Of a DNA stretch of 64,000 nt, positions 55,839 to 63,131 are shown one piece after another. Position numbers and translations under genes: made by a program. Under the pieces are notes generated by a model. It was not told where the DNA came from. It did no database searches and saw only the letters and a program-made list of their open reading frames with translations. The stretch is taken from assembly GCA_024640045.1 (NCBI GenBank), contig JAHEFS010000001.1, positions 1-64,000 of the forward strand, given 5' to 3'. This DNA comes from Chromatiales bacterium. Its GTDB lineage: Bacteria > Pseudomonadota > Gammaproteobacteria > Xanthomonadales > SZUA-36. Numbering within the stretch: the first letter of the stretch is position 1; the number at the start of each line of letters is the position of its first letter.

Positions 55839-57047
55839 TCAGCCTCCGATCAATTGGCCGAGCCGGCCGGTCAATATGGCCAGGTAGTTGCCTAGCGCAT
55901 AGCCTATTAAGGCCATCAGGATAGATGCGGGTACCAGTGATTGGCGATGATGCGCAGCCACGATTGGCGCGGAGGCCGCTCCACCGATATTGGCGGCAGA
56001 CGCGATGGCGAGGGTGTGGACGTCGACGCGGAACAGCCAGGCGCCGGCGAGGATGAAGGCGCCATGGACGGCAATCCAGACGTAAGCCATCAGCACGAAG
56101 GCGCCCATGTCGGCCCAGTCCACGCCACTCAGATCCATGGTTGCCCCCACTCGCGCCACATAAACGTAAATGATGGCCATCGCGATGGGCTGGGCGGCGG
56201 GTAGTTTGCGAGCCGGTGTGACCGATGCCGCCAGGGCCAGCGTGGTCACCAGCAGGATCAACCAGGTGCTGGCAGTAATAACTGTGGCGCCTGCGACGAC
56301 CACGGGTGGCAGCACTGCCGAAAGCTCCAGCGCGATCCAGGTGAAGCCCAGCGCCAACAGCGCCAGGTAAAGCAGGGAAGTCATGCTCGGGGCGGTTTCG
56401 CTGGTATCGAACTCGGATGCGGCCTGTTCCATTTGTGCAATTCGGTCTGGGGAAACGCGGGCCCACCGGTTGAATCGTTCGGCAAAAGCCTTGCTGCCCA
56501 ACAGGATCGGCAGCCAGACGAGGTACACCATCTGGTCAGCGGCCGCGGCCATGGTCAGGTGTTCCGCCGTTCCTTCCAGGGCGGCGTGCGCCGCGGTCAT
56601 GTTGCCGGTGCCCCCGATCCAGCTTCCGGCCAGCGTACCGAACGCGCGCCAGCTGTCCTGGGGCAGAGGGAACAGTCCGCCAAAACCCAGCTGCTGGCCG
56701 AGCCAGTAGGCCAGCACACCACCCAGGACCACACCGACGCTGCCGATCATCATCACGAACACCCCTTTGCCCATGATGCGAACGGCGCTCAGAACATCGA
56801 CCTTGATCAGCATCAGCACGATGAAAATCGGCAACCCGTATTGGCGCAAGAAGTCATAAGCCACACTCTGATAGGGGATCACGCCTGTGTTGGACAGCAG
56901 TACGGGAGAGGCGTAGATGAATATCAGGGGGGGCAGAAACTCGAATATTCGCCAGCTGGTTTTGCGCTCCAACCAAAACCAGAACGTCACCACGGCCACC
57001 AGTACCGCCATGACGCCCACGGGCGAGTCGATCATTGCAGTGTTCAT
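55839..57047 (-). CDS. DUF819 family membrane protein
   Basis: 402-residue polytopic protein with about 11 helices, matching DUF819, a transporter-like family of unknown substrate. Landmarks are FLPPLIFIYASPVLLSNTG, GTLAGSWIGGTGNMTAAHAAL and the C-terminal AIASAANIGGAASAPIVAA. The symmetric GG-N motifs recall ion-coupled carriers. ATG 57047 overlaps the stop of the BtuF-like gene (ATGA). Third gene of a coupled trio. Confidence 0.86.
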   Translation of the reverse strand: MNTAMIDSPVGVMAVLVAVVTFWFWLERKTSWRIFEFLPPLIFIYASPVLLSNTGVIPYQSVAYDFLRQYGLPIFIVLMLIKVDVLSAVRIMGKGVFVMMIGSVGVVLGGVLAYWLGQQLGFGGLFPLPQDSWRAFGTLAGSWIGGTGNMTAAHAALEGTAEHLTMAAAADQMVYLVWLPILLGSKAFAERFNRWARVSPDRIAQMEQAASEFDTSETAPSMTSLLYLALLALGFTWIALELSAVLPPVVVAGATVITASTWLILLVTTLALAASVTPARKLPAAQPIAMAIIYVYVARVGATMDLSGVDWADMGAFVLMAYVWIAVHGAFILAGAWLFRVDVHTLAIASAANIGGAASAPIVAAHHRQSLVPASILMALIGYALGNYLAILTGRLGQLIGG

Positions 57048-57955
57048 GAATCTGAGTCCTCCAGGAATGTTCTTCGTAAGGTGTCCAGTTGGCGGCAAGC
57101 GACGAGGAAGCTGTCCAGGGTACGGCCAGTGGCACGGCTGATCTCGTTGGCGGGCAGCAGGATGAAGGCCTGGTTGCGCACGGCGCTCAATCGTGGCCAC
57201 GCCAGCCAGTGCGCCAGCGGGTCGGCCTGGTCGGGAAGCACCGGTGCGATGAGCACGTCGGGGTCAGCGAGCAGCACGGCTTCACGAGAAACTTGCGGCG
57301 CCAGGACACCCTCCGCAGCGAAAACGTTGTGCGCACCGCAAATCGCCAGACCCTGGCTGACCAGGTGCTGTCCGTTTAATGTGAACAGAGGCTTTTGCGC
57401 CACCTGGTAAAAATAGCTGATCGTTTTCTTGCCGGCATAGGCGGCCTTCAGTTGCTCGAGTTTTTTCCGCGCTTCCATGGCGGCCGGCGGGCTGGGAAGT
57501 CCTGCAGCCGCTGCAATCTGATTCAGCAGGTTGGCAATATCCTCGGGGCGTTGAATCTCGGTTCGCCAGACCCGGATTCCGAGCGACTCCAGCCTGGACA
57601 ACGCCGCCTCCGGATTACCGGAAGCCCAACCGATGACCAGGTCCGGTTCCAGCGCCATGATGCGTTCCAGGTCGAAGCGGAAGGCGTCGCCAATGCGGGG
57701 GAGATTTCCCGCTTCATGGGGAAAGTCACTGTATTCCGCCGTTGCCAGGAGCCGCTCGCCTGCACCCGCGGCATAGGCCAGCTCTGCCAGGTGGGGTGAC
57801 AGGGTGATAATTCGCTGTGCCGGTTGCTCGAGTGTGATCAGCGAGCCGTCCGCCTGCTTTAGCTCCGGCCCTGCAAGAGCGCTAGCCGAGGTCAGCAGGC
57901 CGAGGGAAATCGCGAAAAAACCGGCTTGGCGGCGCCTCGAAAAAGCCCGGATCAT
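57044..57955 (-). CDS. btuF: BtuF-like cobalamin/siderophore-binding protein
   Basis: 303-residue class III periplasmic binding protein with a signal peptide (to about residue 27). The Fe/B12-binder fold shows RIITLSPHLAELAYAAGAGERLL, PRIGDAFRFDLERIMALEPDLVIGW and a long helix linking the lobes. Closest in appearance to BtuF. No btuC or btuD permease or ATPase gene is adjacent, and no cobalamin riboswitch was found upstream. ATG 57955 overlaps the stop of the AmpE-like gene. Confidence 0.85.
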   Translation of the reverse strand: MIRAFSRRRQAGFFAISLGLLTSASALAGPELKQADGSLITLEQPAQRIITLSPHLAELAYAAGAGERLLATAEYSDFPHEAGNLPRIGDAFRFDLERIMALEPDLVIGWASGNPEAALSRLESLGIRVWRTEIQRPEDIANLLNQIAAAAGLPSPPAAMEARKKLEQLKAAYAGKKTISYFYQVAQKPLFTLNGQHLVSQGLAICGAHNVFAAEGVLAPQVSREAVLLADPDVLIAPVLPDQADPLAHWLAWPRLSAVRNQAFILLPANEISRATGRTLDSFLVACRQLDTLRRTFLEDSDS

Positions 57956-58833
57956 GCAATGACGTTGACGAGCAACAGCAGCGCCAGGACGGTCAGCCAG
58001 ACACCCAGGTTTCTCCAGACCAGGTCCATCGCCTGCTTGAGGCAACTCAGCGGCCCGTCGAGTTGGTCCGCGTAGCCGTCACGAGCGGCCCGGCCACTCA
58101 AAACCACCTGCCTGGCTGCCATCAGCAAAAAGCCATTATCACCTTCAAACCAGCCGTGCTGCTGCTCATCGTGATACTGCTTCCAGCTTTGGTAAACAGA
58201 ATCGAAATCGGTCGCTATAGCGAGTGAAAGGGTCATCAATTGAGCCACCGGCCAGTCGAGCACCTGCCGCAGTCGCCGGAACAGGCCCGCTTGTTCGCTG
58301 TCGAGCTCGAGGTCGCCCTCGTTCATGCGGTCCGCGATCCGGTACAGCAAGGCACCATAGATGCCAAGAACAGCGAACCAGAAAATGGTTCCAAACCATC
58401 GTTGCAGTGCCTCGCGGAATACAAATTCAACGGCAGTTGCCTGGCACGCGGCTTCCTCTTCGGGCGGGTTTTCACCCATCAGGCTGGTCAGTGCGCGTCG
58501 TTGCTCTTCGTCATCATCGGCGTGGATGATGGCCTCGATGTCGGTATCCAGGTCGTGTGGGCCGAAGGTGTAAATCAAAACGGCCAGCGCGAGCAGGAAC
58601 CCGCCCAACACACCCAGGGCCGAGACCAGTATGGAGTCGACCAGGCCCAGCAGCAGCAGGGGCACGCCAAAGTAGAACAGGAACCCGGTCACGCCTGACC
58701 AGCCAGGCAAATGACCGCACCGGTCGGAGCACCACTCGGTGACAGGCTTGATCCACTCAAACCGGTGCAAGCGGCCCAGGTCGCGCACGAAATAGCACAA
58801 GGCGAACGCAATGAGAATCGAAATGATGGTCAT
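57952..58833 (-). CDS. AmpE/CbiB-like membrane protein
   Basis: 293 residues with about five membrane helices (including near 5-20, 40-75 and 265-290). The block FREALQRWFGTIFWFAVLGIYGALLYRIADR matches AmpE-type and CbiB/CobD-related proteins. AmpE affects beta-lactam signalling; CbiB makes adenosylcobinamide phosphate. The translationally coupled BtuF-like gene favours a corrinoid role, but the FGPHDLDTDIEAII-type N-terminal part resembles AmpE. ATG 58833 is chosen over an upstream ATG at 58869. Confidence 0.75.
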   Translation of the reverse strand: MTIISILIAFALCYFVRDLGRLHRFEWIKPVTEWCSDRCGHLPGWSGVTGFLFYFGVPLLLLGLVDSILVSALGVLGGFLLALAVLIYTFGPHDLDTDIEAIIHADDDEEQRRALTSLMGENPPEEEAACQATAVEFVFREALQRWFGTIFWFAVLGIYGALLYRIADRMNEGDLELDSEQAGLFRRLRQVLDWPVAQLMTLSLAIATDFDSVYQSWKQYHDEQQHGWFEGDNGFLLMAARQVVLSGRAARDGYADQLDGPLSCLKQAMDLVWRNLGVWLTVLALLLLVNVIA

Positions 58834-58903
58834 CGGGCAATTTCCTGACGCCGCCATCCTTCGCGGCATGCCTGGAATTCTACCACGGCGGCCTGCTCAG
58901 CCC

Positions 58904-59893
58904 TCACGCGGGACGGTGATGCCGGTGTTCGCGGCATAGCGCCTCGAGGTCTTCACCGCAGCGCTGACGGAACCAGTCAGCCAGCAGGCGGAAAGCAATC
59001 GATACCGGAGGTGAGAGGAGAACCGAGCGGTCTTTCACGACCTGGACCAGGTCGTCCACCGTGAACCATCGCGCCTCTGCCAGTTCGTCGGATATTTCGA
59101 ATTCCTGACTGACCGCTTCAGCGTAGAAACCACACATCGAGGAGGCCGGAAAAGGCCAGGGTTGGGAAGACACGTAGCGGATGTTCGACAGGCGGATTCG
59201 TGATTCCTCGTAGACTTCCCGCACGACGGCGTCTTCGAGACTCTCACCAGGCTCGACAAAACCGGCCAGGGTTGAATAGCGACGGGGTGGCCAGTTCGGG
59301 TTCCTGCCCAGAAGGCAGGTGTCCTGGTGGGTCACCAGTACGATGATCGCCGGGTCGATGCGCGGAAACGACTGGCGCGCACACTCCTCGTTGCTGCAGA
59401 CCAGCCGGTGGCCGGATGAGTTCAGGCGGTTTGGGGACCCGCATACGCCGCAGAAACGATGCCGGTGCTGCCAATAGTGGAGCGCCTTTGCATAGGCAAG
59501 AATGCCGGCATGTTTGGCATCCATGTCGATGGAAGCCCTTCGCAGATCGGTGAATGCCGCCTCCGGGTAAAGCTCCAGAACGTCATCTTTTTGCCGGTCC
59601 GTCACGGCTACCGTGAAATAGGTTCGCTTATGATCAGACCCCAGTAACGTTGGCGGTTGAATGAGGTCCGGTTCCGCCAGTTCCGAGGGTTTCAGGTAGA
59701 CCGCCAGTGTTCCATCGGCATTGCGTGACAGCAAACTCCGGCTGCGCCACATCGGTACCAGGCGAGCATCGTCGCGGGCCAGCGCCTGTTCTACCCACTC
59801 CGCATCATCGCGCCGCTCCACCAGGCGGTCCAGGCGGACCGATGTAAATCGATTGTTCTGGGAGCGTGTCAGTTGATCAATGTTGAGAGTCAC
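58904..59893 (-). CDS. nudC: NAD(+) diphosphatase / RNA decapping enzyme NudC
   Basis: 329 residues: N-terminal domain, zinc ribbon (FCGVCGSPN...CSNEEC), Nudix domain, and the NudC signature SQPWPFPAS. It hydrolyses NAD(H) and removes NAD caps from RNA. The Nudix box reads EPGESLEDAVVREVYEESRI: the final Gly of EExG is Arg here (codon CGA, one base from GGA), while both catalytic Glu are kept. It lies 12 bp after erpA. Confidence 0.93.
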   Translation of the reverse strand: MTLNIDQLTRSQNNRFTSVRLDRLVERRDDAEWVEQALARDDARLVPMWRSRSLLSRNADGTLAVYLKPSELAEPDLIQPPTLLGSDHKRTYFTVAVTDRQKDDVLELYPEAAFTDLRRASIDMDAKHAGILAYAKALHYWQHRHRFCGVCGSPNRLNSSGHRLVCSNEECARQSFPRIDPAIIVLVTHQDTCLLGRNPNWPPRRYSTLAGFVEPGESLEDAVVREVYEESRIRLSNIRYVSSQPWPFPASSMCGFYAEAVSQEFEISDELAEARWFTVDDLVQVVKDRSVLLSPPVSIAFRLLADWFRQRCGEDLEALCREHRHHRPA

Positions 59894-59905
59894 TGACGCC
59901 GCTGC

Positions 59906-60253
59906 TCAGATTGAGAAGGAAGAACCGCAGCCGCAGGTCGTGGACGCGTTGGGGTTGCGGATGATGAACTGCGATCCTTGCAGGCTCTCGGTGTAGTCCA
60001 CCTCGGCGCCTGCCAGATACTGGAAGCTCATCGGGTCGACCAGCAAGGTGACGCCTTCATTGGTGAATGAAAGATCGCCGTCTTCGGCCATCTCGTCGAA
60101 GGAGAAGCCGTATTGGAAGCCCGAACAGCCACCGCCCTGGATGTAAACGCGCAGCTTCAGGTCGGGGTTTCGTTCTTCCAGAATCAGTTCCAGTGCCTTG
60201 CGGGCGGCAGCGTTGGTGAAAACGATGCCTGGTGGGGATGTCTGTGCTTCCAT
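59906..60253 (-). CDS. erpA: Iron-sulfur cluster insertion protein ErpA
   Basis: A-type Fe-S carrier of 115 residues delivering [4Fe-4S] clusters to apo-enzymes. The three cluster cysteines are in [11 protein letters not shown] and [14 protein letters not shown] 60253 (MEAQTSPPG) gives the family's usual length; an ATG at 60280 would add nine residues. Neither has a strong ribosome-binding site. A terminator-ended candidate RNA lies just upstream, so erpA may be partly attenuated. Confidence 0.94.
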   Translation of the reverse strand: MEAQTSPPGIVFTNAAARKALELILEERNPDLKLRVYIQGGGCSGFQYGFSFDEMAEDGDLSFTNEGVTLLVDPMSFQYLAGAEVDYTESLQGSQFIIRNPNASTTCGCGSSFSI

Positions 60254-60358
60254 GAAGGTTTGGGGTGCTCTAATCGTCATTATGGTGACTTCACTATGGC
60301 GGCAAAAGCAGTGACTTTCAATGAATTCCAACGGTTGCCAATGGATTGCGCAAAAAAC

Positions 60359-60380
60359 AAAAAAGCGGCCGAGGCCGCTT
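60359..60380 (-). terminator. Rho-independent terminator upstream of erpA
   Basis: An 8-bp stem (60363-60370 with 60373-60380) with a tight 2-nt loop, followed on the minus strand by T6. It would also stop cysQ read-through, since cysQ ends 166 bp upstream. Confidence 0.75.
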
Positions 60381-60453
60381 CCAGTCTTTCCGTTATTGCT
60401 TTTTTTCTCTATTAGTTATCGTTGTTTTCGGCAAGGCCCCCAGAAGTTGGGAT
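60359..60453 (-). ncRNA. Candidate small RNA or attenuated erpA leader
   Basis: A complete transcription unit without an ORF. A near-consensus promoter (TTGACG at 60488-60483, 17-nt spacer, TATAAA at 60465-60460) predicts a start near 60453. The transcript would contain a CCCAACTTCTGGGG hairpin, an A-rich unpaired middle, and a terminator AAGCGGCC-TC-GGCCGCTT (60380-60363) with six U residues, about 95 nt in all. Downstream of the terminator, erpA starts about 105 nt away. No family is recognised by eye. Confidence 0.55.
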
Positions 60454-60459
60454 GCGGCT

Positions 60460-60488
60460 TTTATACCCTTCAGTCCGCAGTCCGTCAA
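60460..60488 (-). promoter_or_regulatory. Sigma-70 promoter downstream of cysQ
   Basis: TTGACG (5 of 6), exactly 17 nt, then TATAAA (5 of 6): the best-scoring promoter seen in the window. It points to the candidate RNA and erpA. Confidence 0.7.
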
Positions 60489-60545
60489 GCCGTTGGTGAA
60501 ATCTTTTTAGCTTTCAGTTCGCGCCGCATTAAAATTAGAAAAAAC

Positions 60546-61337
60546 TTATATATCAGTCACTTTCCCGGGCCAGTCCTGCCCGGCATCGCCGTACACCAGA
60601 AATTCGGGGTTGAGCACACTCTCGCGGCGGTTGTAGGCCAGGCGTTCGCCATCCAGGGTCACCACTGCCCCACCGGCTGCTTCTACCACGGCTTGTGCTG
60701 CCGCAGTGTCCCACTCAGAGGTCGGCCCGAAGCGGGGGTAGAAATCAGCCTTGCCTTCGGCCACCAGGCAGAATTTCAGCGAACTGCCCATGCTGACCAT
60801 TTGGTGCGGACCAATCGCTGCCAGTCGGCGGGCCGTGTCGGGGTTGGCATGTGAACGGCTACCCACCACGATCGGTGGTGAGGCAGCGGGAATCCGCACA
60901 CTGATGGACTCAGGGTGCGCTTCGCCCTTTTGTCTGAAGCAGCCCACATCCCGGGAGCCGAAATAGTCGAGCCCCTGAACCGGCACGTGGACGACGCCGA
61001 TGGCCGGATAATGGTCACGGATCAGGGCGATGTTTACGGTAAATTCGCCGTTTCGATTGATGAACTCCTTAGTGCCGTCCAGTGGATCGATCAGCCAGAA
61101 TTCGCGCCAGGCACCACGTTCGGCAAAAGGGATGGCCGCCGATTCCTCCGACATCAGGGGAACCGAAGGGGTCAGTCGTCGGAGCGCATCCCGGATCACA
61201 CGGTGGCTGGCCAGGTCGGCCTGGGTCAAGGGCGAGTCGTCGTCCTTGATGGAAACCTCGAAGTCCCGCTGGTAGATATCGAGAATCGCCTTGCCGGCTT
61301 CGCGGGCAATGGCGACGAGTTCCTGCATCAGATCCAT
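60546..61337 (-). CDS. cysQ: 3'(2'),5'-bisphosphate nucleotidase CysQ
   Basis: Inositol-monophosphatase-fold enzyme, 263 residues, removing the 3'-phosphate from PAP formed in sulfate assimilation. Metal motifs: MSEES (with the Glu pair), WLIDPLDGTKEFINRNGEFTV, and SEWDTAAAQAVVEAAGG. The KEFxxRNGEFTVNIAL continuation is CysQ-specific. The ATG at 61337 lies 4 bp after the nudE stop. Confidence 0.94.
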   Translation of the reverse strand: MDLMQELVAIAREAGKAILDIYQRDFEVSIKDDDSPLTQADLASHRVIRDALRRLTPSVPLMSEESAAIPFAERGAWREFWLIDPLDGTKEFINRNGEFTVNIALIRDHYPAIGVVHVPVQGLDYFGSRDVGCFRQKGEAHPESISVRIPAASPPIVVGSRSHANPDTARRLAAIGPHQMVSMGSSLKFCLVAEGKADFYPRFGPTSEWDTAAAQAVVEAAGGAVVTLDGERLAYNRRESVLNPEFLVYGDAGQDWPGKVTDI

Positions 61338-61341
61338 GTGT

Positions 61342-61899
61342 TCAACCCCCTTGATTGATGTTGGCCAGGTAGTCGCGGGCAATGTACAGGGCCGCGATGG
61401 TTCGCCCCTCGGTGCAATCCTCGCGGACGGTCAGCTCCCGCAGGCGGTCCAGCCGCCAGGGCACGACCTCGAGCTGTTCGGGTTCGTCTCCTGGCAAACG
61501 GCTTGGATAGAGATCGCGGGCCAACACGATGTGGGTCAGATGCGTCATGTAACCTGGGGCGAGGCTGAGGCGGTTGAGCAACACCAGTTCCCGTGCAGCG
61601 AATCCTGCTTCTTCTTGCAGCTCACGTTGTGCGGCTTCGAGCACGGACTCGTCCCGTTCCAGTCGTCCCTTGACCAGCCCGATCTCGTAGTGGTGCAGCC
61701 CGACGGCGTATTCCTTGACCAGCAGCACGGTATCGTCGTCCTGCATGGGCACCACGATCACCGCACCCAGACCACGGCTGCGCAGGCGCTCGTAGGAGCG
61801 GCGCTCGCCATTGGAAAACTCGAGATCCACCTGCTCGATGGTGAACAGTTTGCCGGGGTCGAGCTCGCGCCGGTCCCTGATTTTGGGCAAGCGCGCCAT
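61342..61899 (-). CDS. nudE: ADP compounds hydrolase NudE
   Basis: 185-residue Nudix enzyme cleaving ADP-ribose, Ap3A or NADH. The Nudix box is GRLERDESVLEAAQRELQEEAGF, with all catalytic residues. The preceding YAVGLHHYEIGLVKG is typical of NudE. ATG 61899 shares a base with the upstream phosphatase stop (TGATG). In many gammaproteobacteria nudE and cysQ are neighbours, as here. Confidence 0.93.
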   Translation of the reverse strand: MARLPKIRDRRELDPGKLFTIEQVDLEFSNGERRSYERLRSRGLGAVIVVPMQDDDTVLLVKEYAVGLHHYEIGLVKGRLERDESVLEAAQRELQEEAGFAARELVLLNRLSLAPGYMTHLTHIVLARDLYPSRLPGDEPEQLEVVPWRLDRLRELTVREDCTEGRTIAALYIARDYLANINQGG

Positions 61900-62678
61900 C
61901 AGCCTGTCTCGCGGCCCAGTTTTGCATGCAGGGCCGCGTGCAGGGCAGGGTTTGCCGCCAGTACTGAGCGGGTGTCGAGGCAAATCGCCTGACCATCCAG
62001 ATCCGTAAAGATACCCCCGGCCTCGGTGACGATAAGGCTGAGGGCCGCGATGTCGAGAATGTTGACATCGGATTCGATGACCGCGTCGATTTGTCCCGAG
62101 GCCAGGCGATGGTAATGATAGAAATCACCATAGCCGCGCGTGCGCCCAGCCTCTGACAGCAATTTGCCCAAAGCGGCCCAACGGGATGACGAGGCCAGTG
62201 AGCCGATGTTACCGGTTGACAGGCTGGCGCCGGCACTGCTTTCAGTTTGGCTTACTGCCAGGCGTTGTCCGTTCAACCAGGCGCCGTCGCCGAGGGCCGC
62301 CCAGGCGACTTCGTTCATGGCGGGCGCGCTGGAAACACCGACGATGATCCGGCCCCGGTGCATCAGCGCAATCTGTGTCGAAAACATGCCATAACCGCCA
62401 ACAAAGCTCTTGGTGCCATCGATGGGGTCAACCAGCCACAGGTAATCGGAAATCTTGTCAGAGCGGCCATATTCCTCGCCAAAAATTCCGTGATCCGGAA
62501 AGGCCTCGTTAATGACGCCGCGGATGCACTGTTCAGCCTCGCGATCAGCGATGGTCACCGGCGTTTGGTCGGGCTTGGTCTCGATCTCGAAGCGCCCGTG
62601 GTAATAATGCAGTATGGGTACCGTCGCTGCATCAGCTGCGGCCCGGGCCACTTCCAGAAAGCTTTCGTATTCACCCAT
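61899..62678 (-). CDS. Inositol-monophosphatase-family phosphatase (HisN-like)
   Basis: 259-residue second member of the IMPase superfamily in this run. The metal-binding motifs are FGEEYGR, WLVDPIDGTKSFVGG and ILDIAALSLIVTEAGG. The GTKSF continuation and FSTQIAL block resemble HisN-type histidinol-phosphate phosphatases, but general inositol-phosphate or PAP phosphatase activity is also possible. The next gene's start overlaps its stop. It begins 2 bp after a small membrane protein's stop. Confidence 0.85.
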   Translation of the reverse strand: MGEYESFLEVARAAADAATVPILHYYHGRFEIETKPDQTPVTIADREAEQCIRGVINEAFPDHGIFGEEYGRSDKISDYLWLVDPIDGTKSFVGGYGMFSTQIALMHRGRIIVGVSSAPAMNEVAWAALGDGAWLNGQRLAVSQTESSAGASLSTGNIGSLASSSRWAALGKLLSEAGRTRGYGDFYHYHRLASGQIDAVIESDVNILDIAALSLIVTEAGGIFTDLDGQAICLDTRSVLAANPALHAALHAKLGRETG

Positions 62679-62680
62679 GT

Positions 62681-62959
62681 CTAGAAGTTCCCCTGCCAGT
62701 TGTAGCGATAGGTATGGGGCGAGACTTCGCCGCCCAGTTGCTGCATGAAGCTCTCCAGGTCCCCGCGATCGCTCGCGATTTTCAGCTGTATCGACAGCTC
62801 ATAGTCACGCAGGTAAGAGGTGCCGTGCCCTTCGGTAAAAATGTCAGCGGGACCCCGTGACCGGAAATCGAAGTCGATCCCTTCGTGTGCGGGCATTCGC
62901 CAAACCAGTATGACCGCCGCAACGAGCACAACACCAAAGATGATCAGAACTTTGCGCAA
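62681..62959 (-). CDS. Small membrane protein of unknown function
   Basis: 92 residues from TTG 62959: a basic start (RKV), one membrane helix (about 4-20, LIIFGVVLVAAVILVW), then a charged soluble part with FRSRGPADIFTEGHGTSYL. No family recognised. The TTG has GAAGGA at 9-nt spacing; an ATG at 63040 would add 27 hydrophilic residues before the helix. It stands 2 bp before the IMPase gene and is divergent from bioA. Confidence 0.55.
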   Translation of the reverse strand: MRKVLIIFGVVLVAAVILVWRMPAHEGIDFDFRSRGPADIFTEGHGTSYLRDYELSIQLKIASDRGDLESFMQQLGGEVSPHTYRYNWQGNF

Positions 62960-63131
62960 GTGGCGGATTCCTTCAAGGTGGTGATTCTTTTCGGCAGGTG
63001 TTCGGGTCGTTCGCTTGCATGGGTCCGGGTGACACTCCATGATACCAGACTGCCCGGCAGGCGACGTTGGTGGGTTGGCAACGATTCCTTGCGTCAAGGG
63101 CATTCAATTCAGGCTTCCAGGGTGTGGAAAA

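Noticed and set aside
55459..56466. A 335-codon fusion of the VOC domain to an upstream N-terminal region
   Set aside because: The extra N-terminal part is out-of-frame DUF819 coding sequence; a GTG with GGAGG at 55833 gives a standard single VOC domain.
58834..58903. Cobalamin riboswitch before the AmpE-like/BtuF-like genes
   Set aside because: The spacer is only 70 bp and lacks the conserved B12-box and the long leader such riboswitches need.
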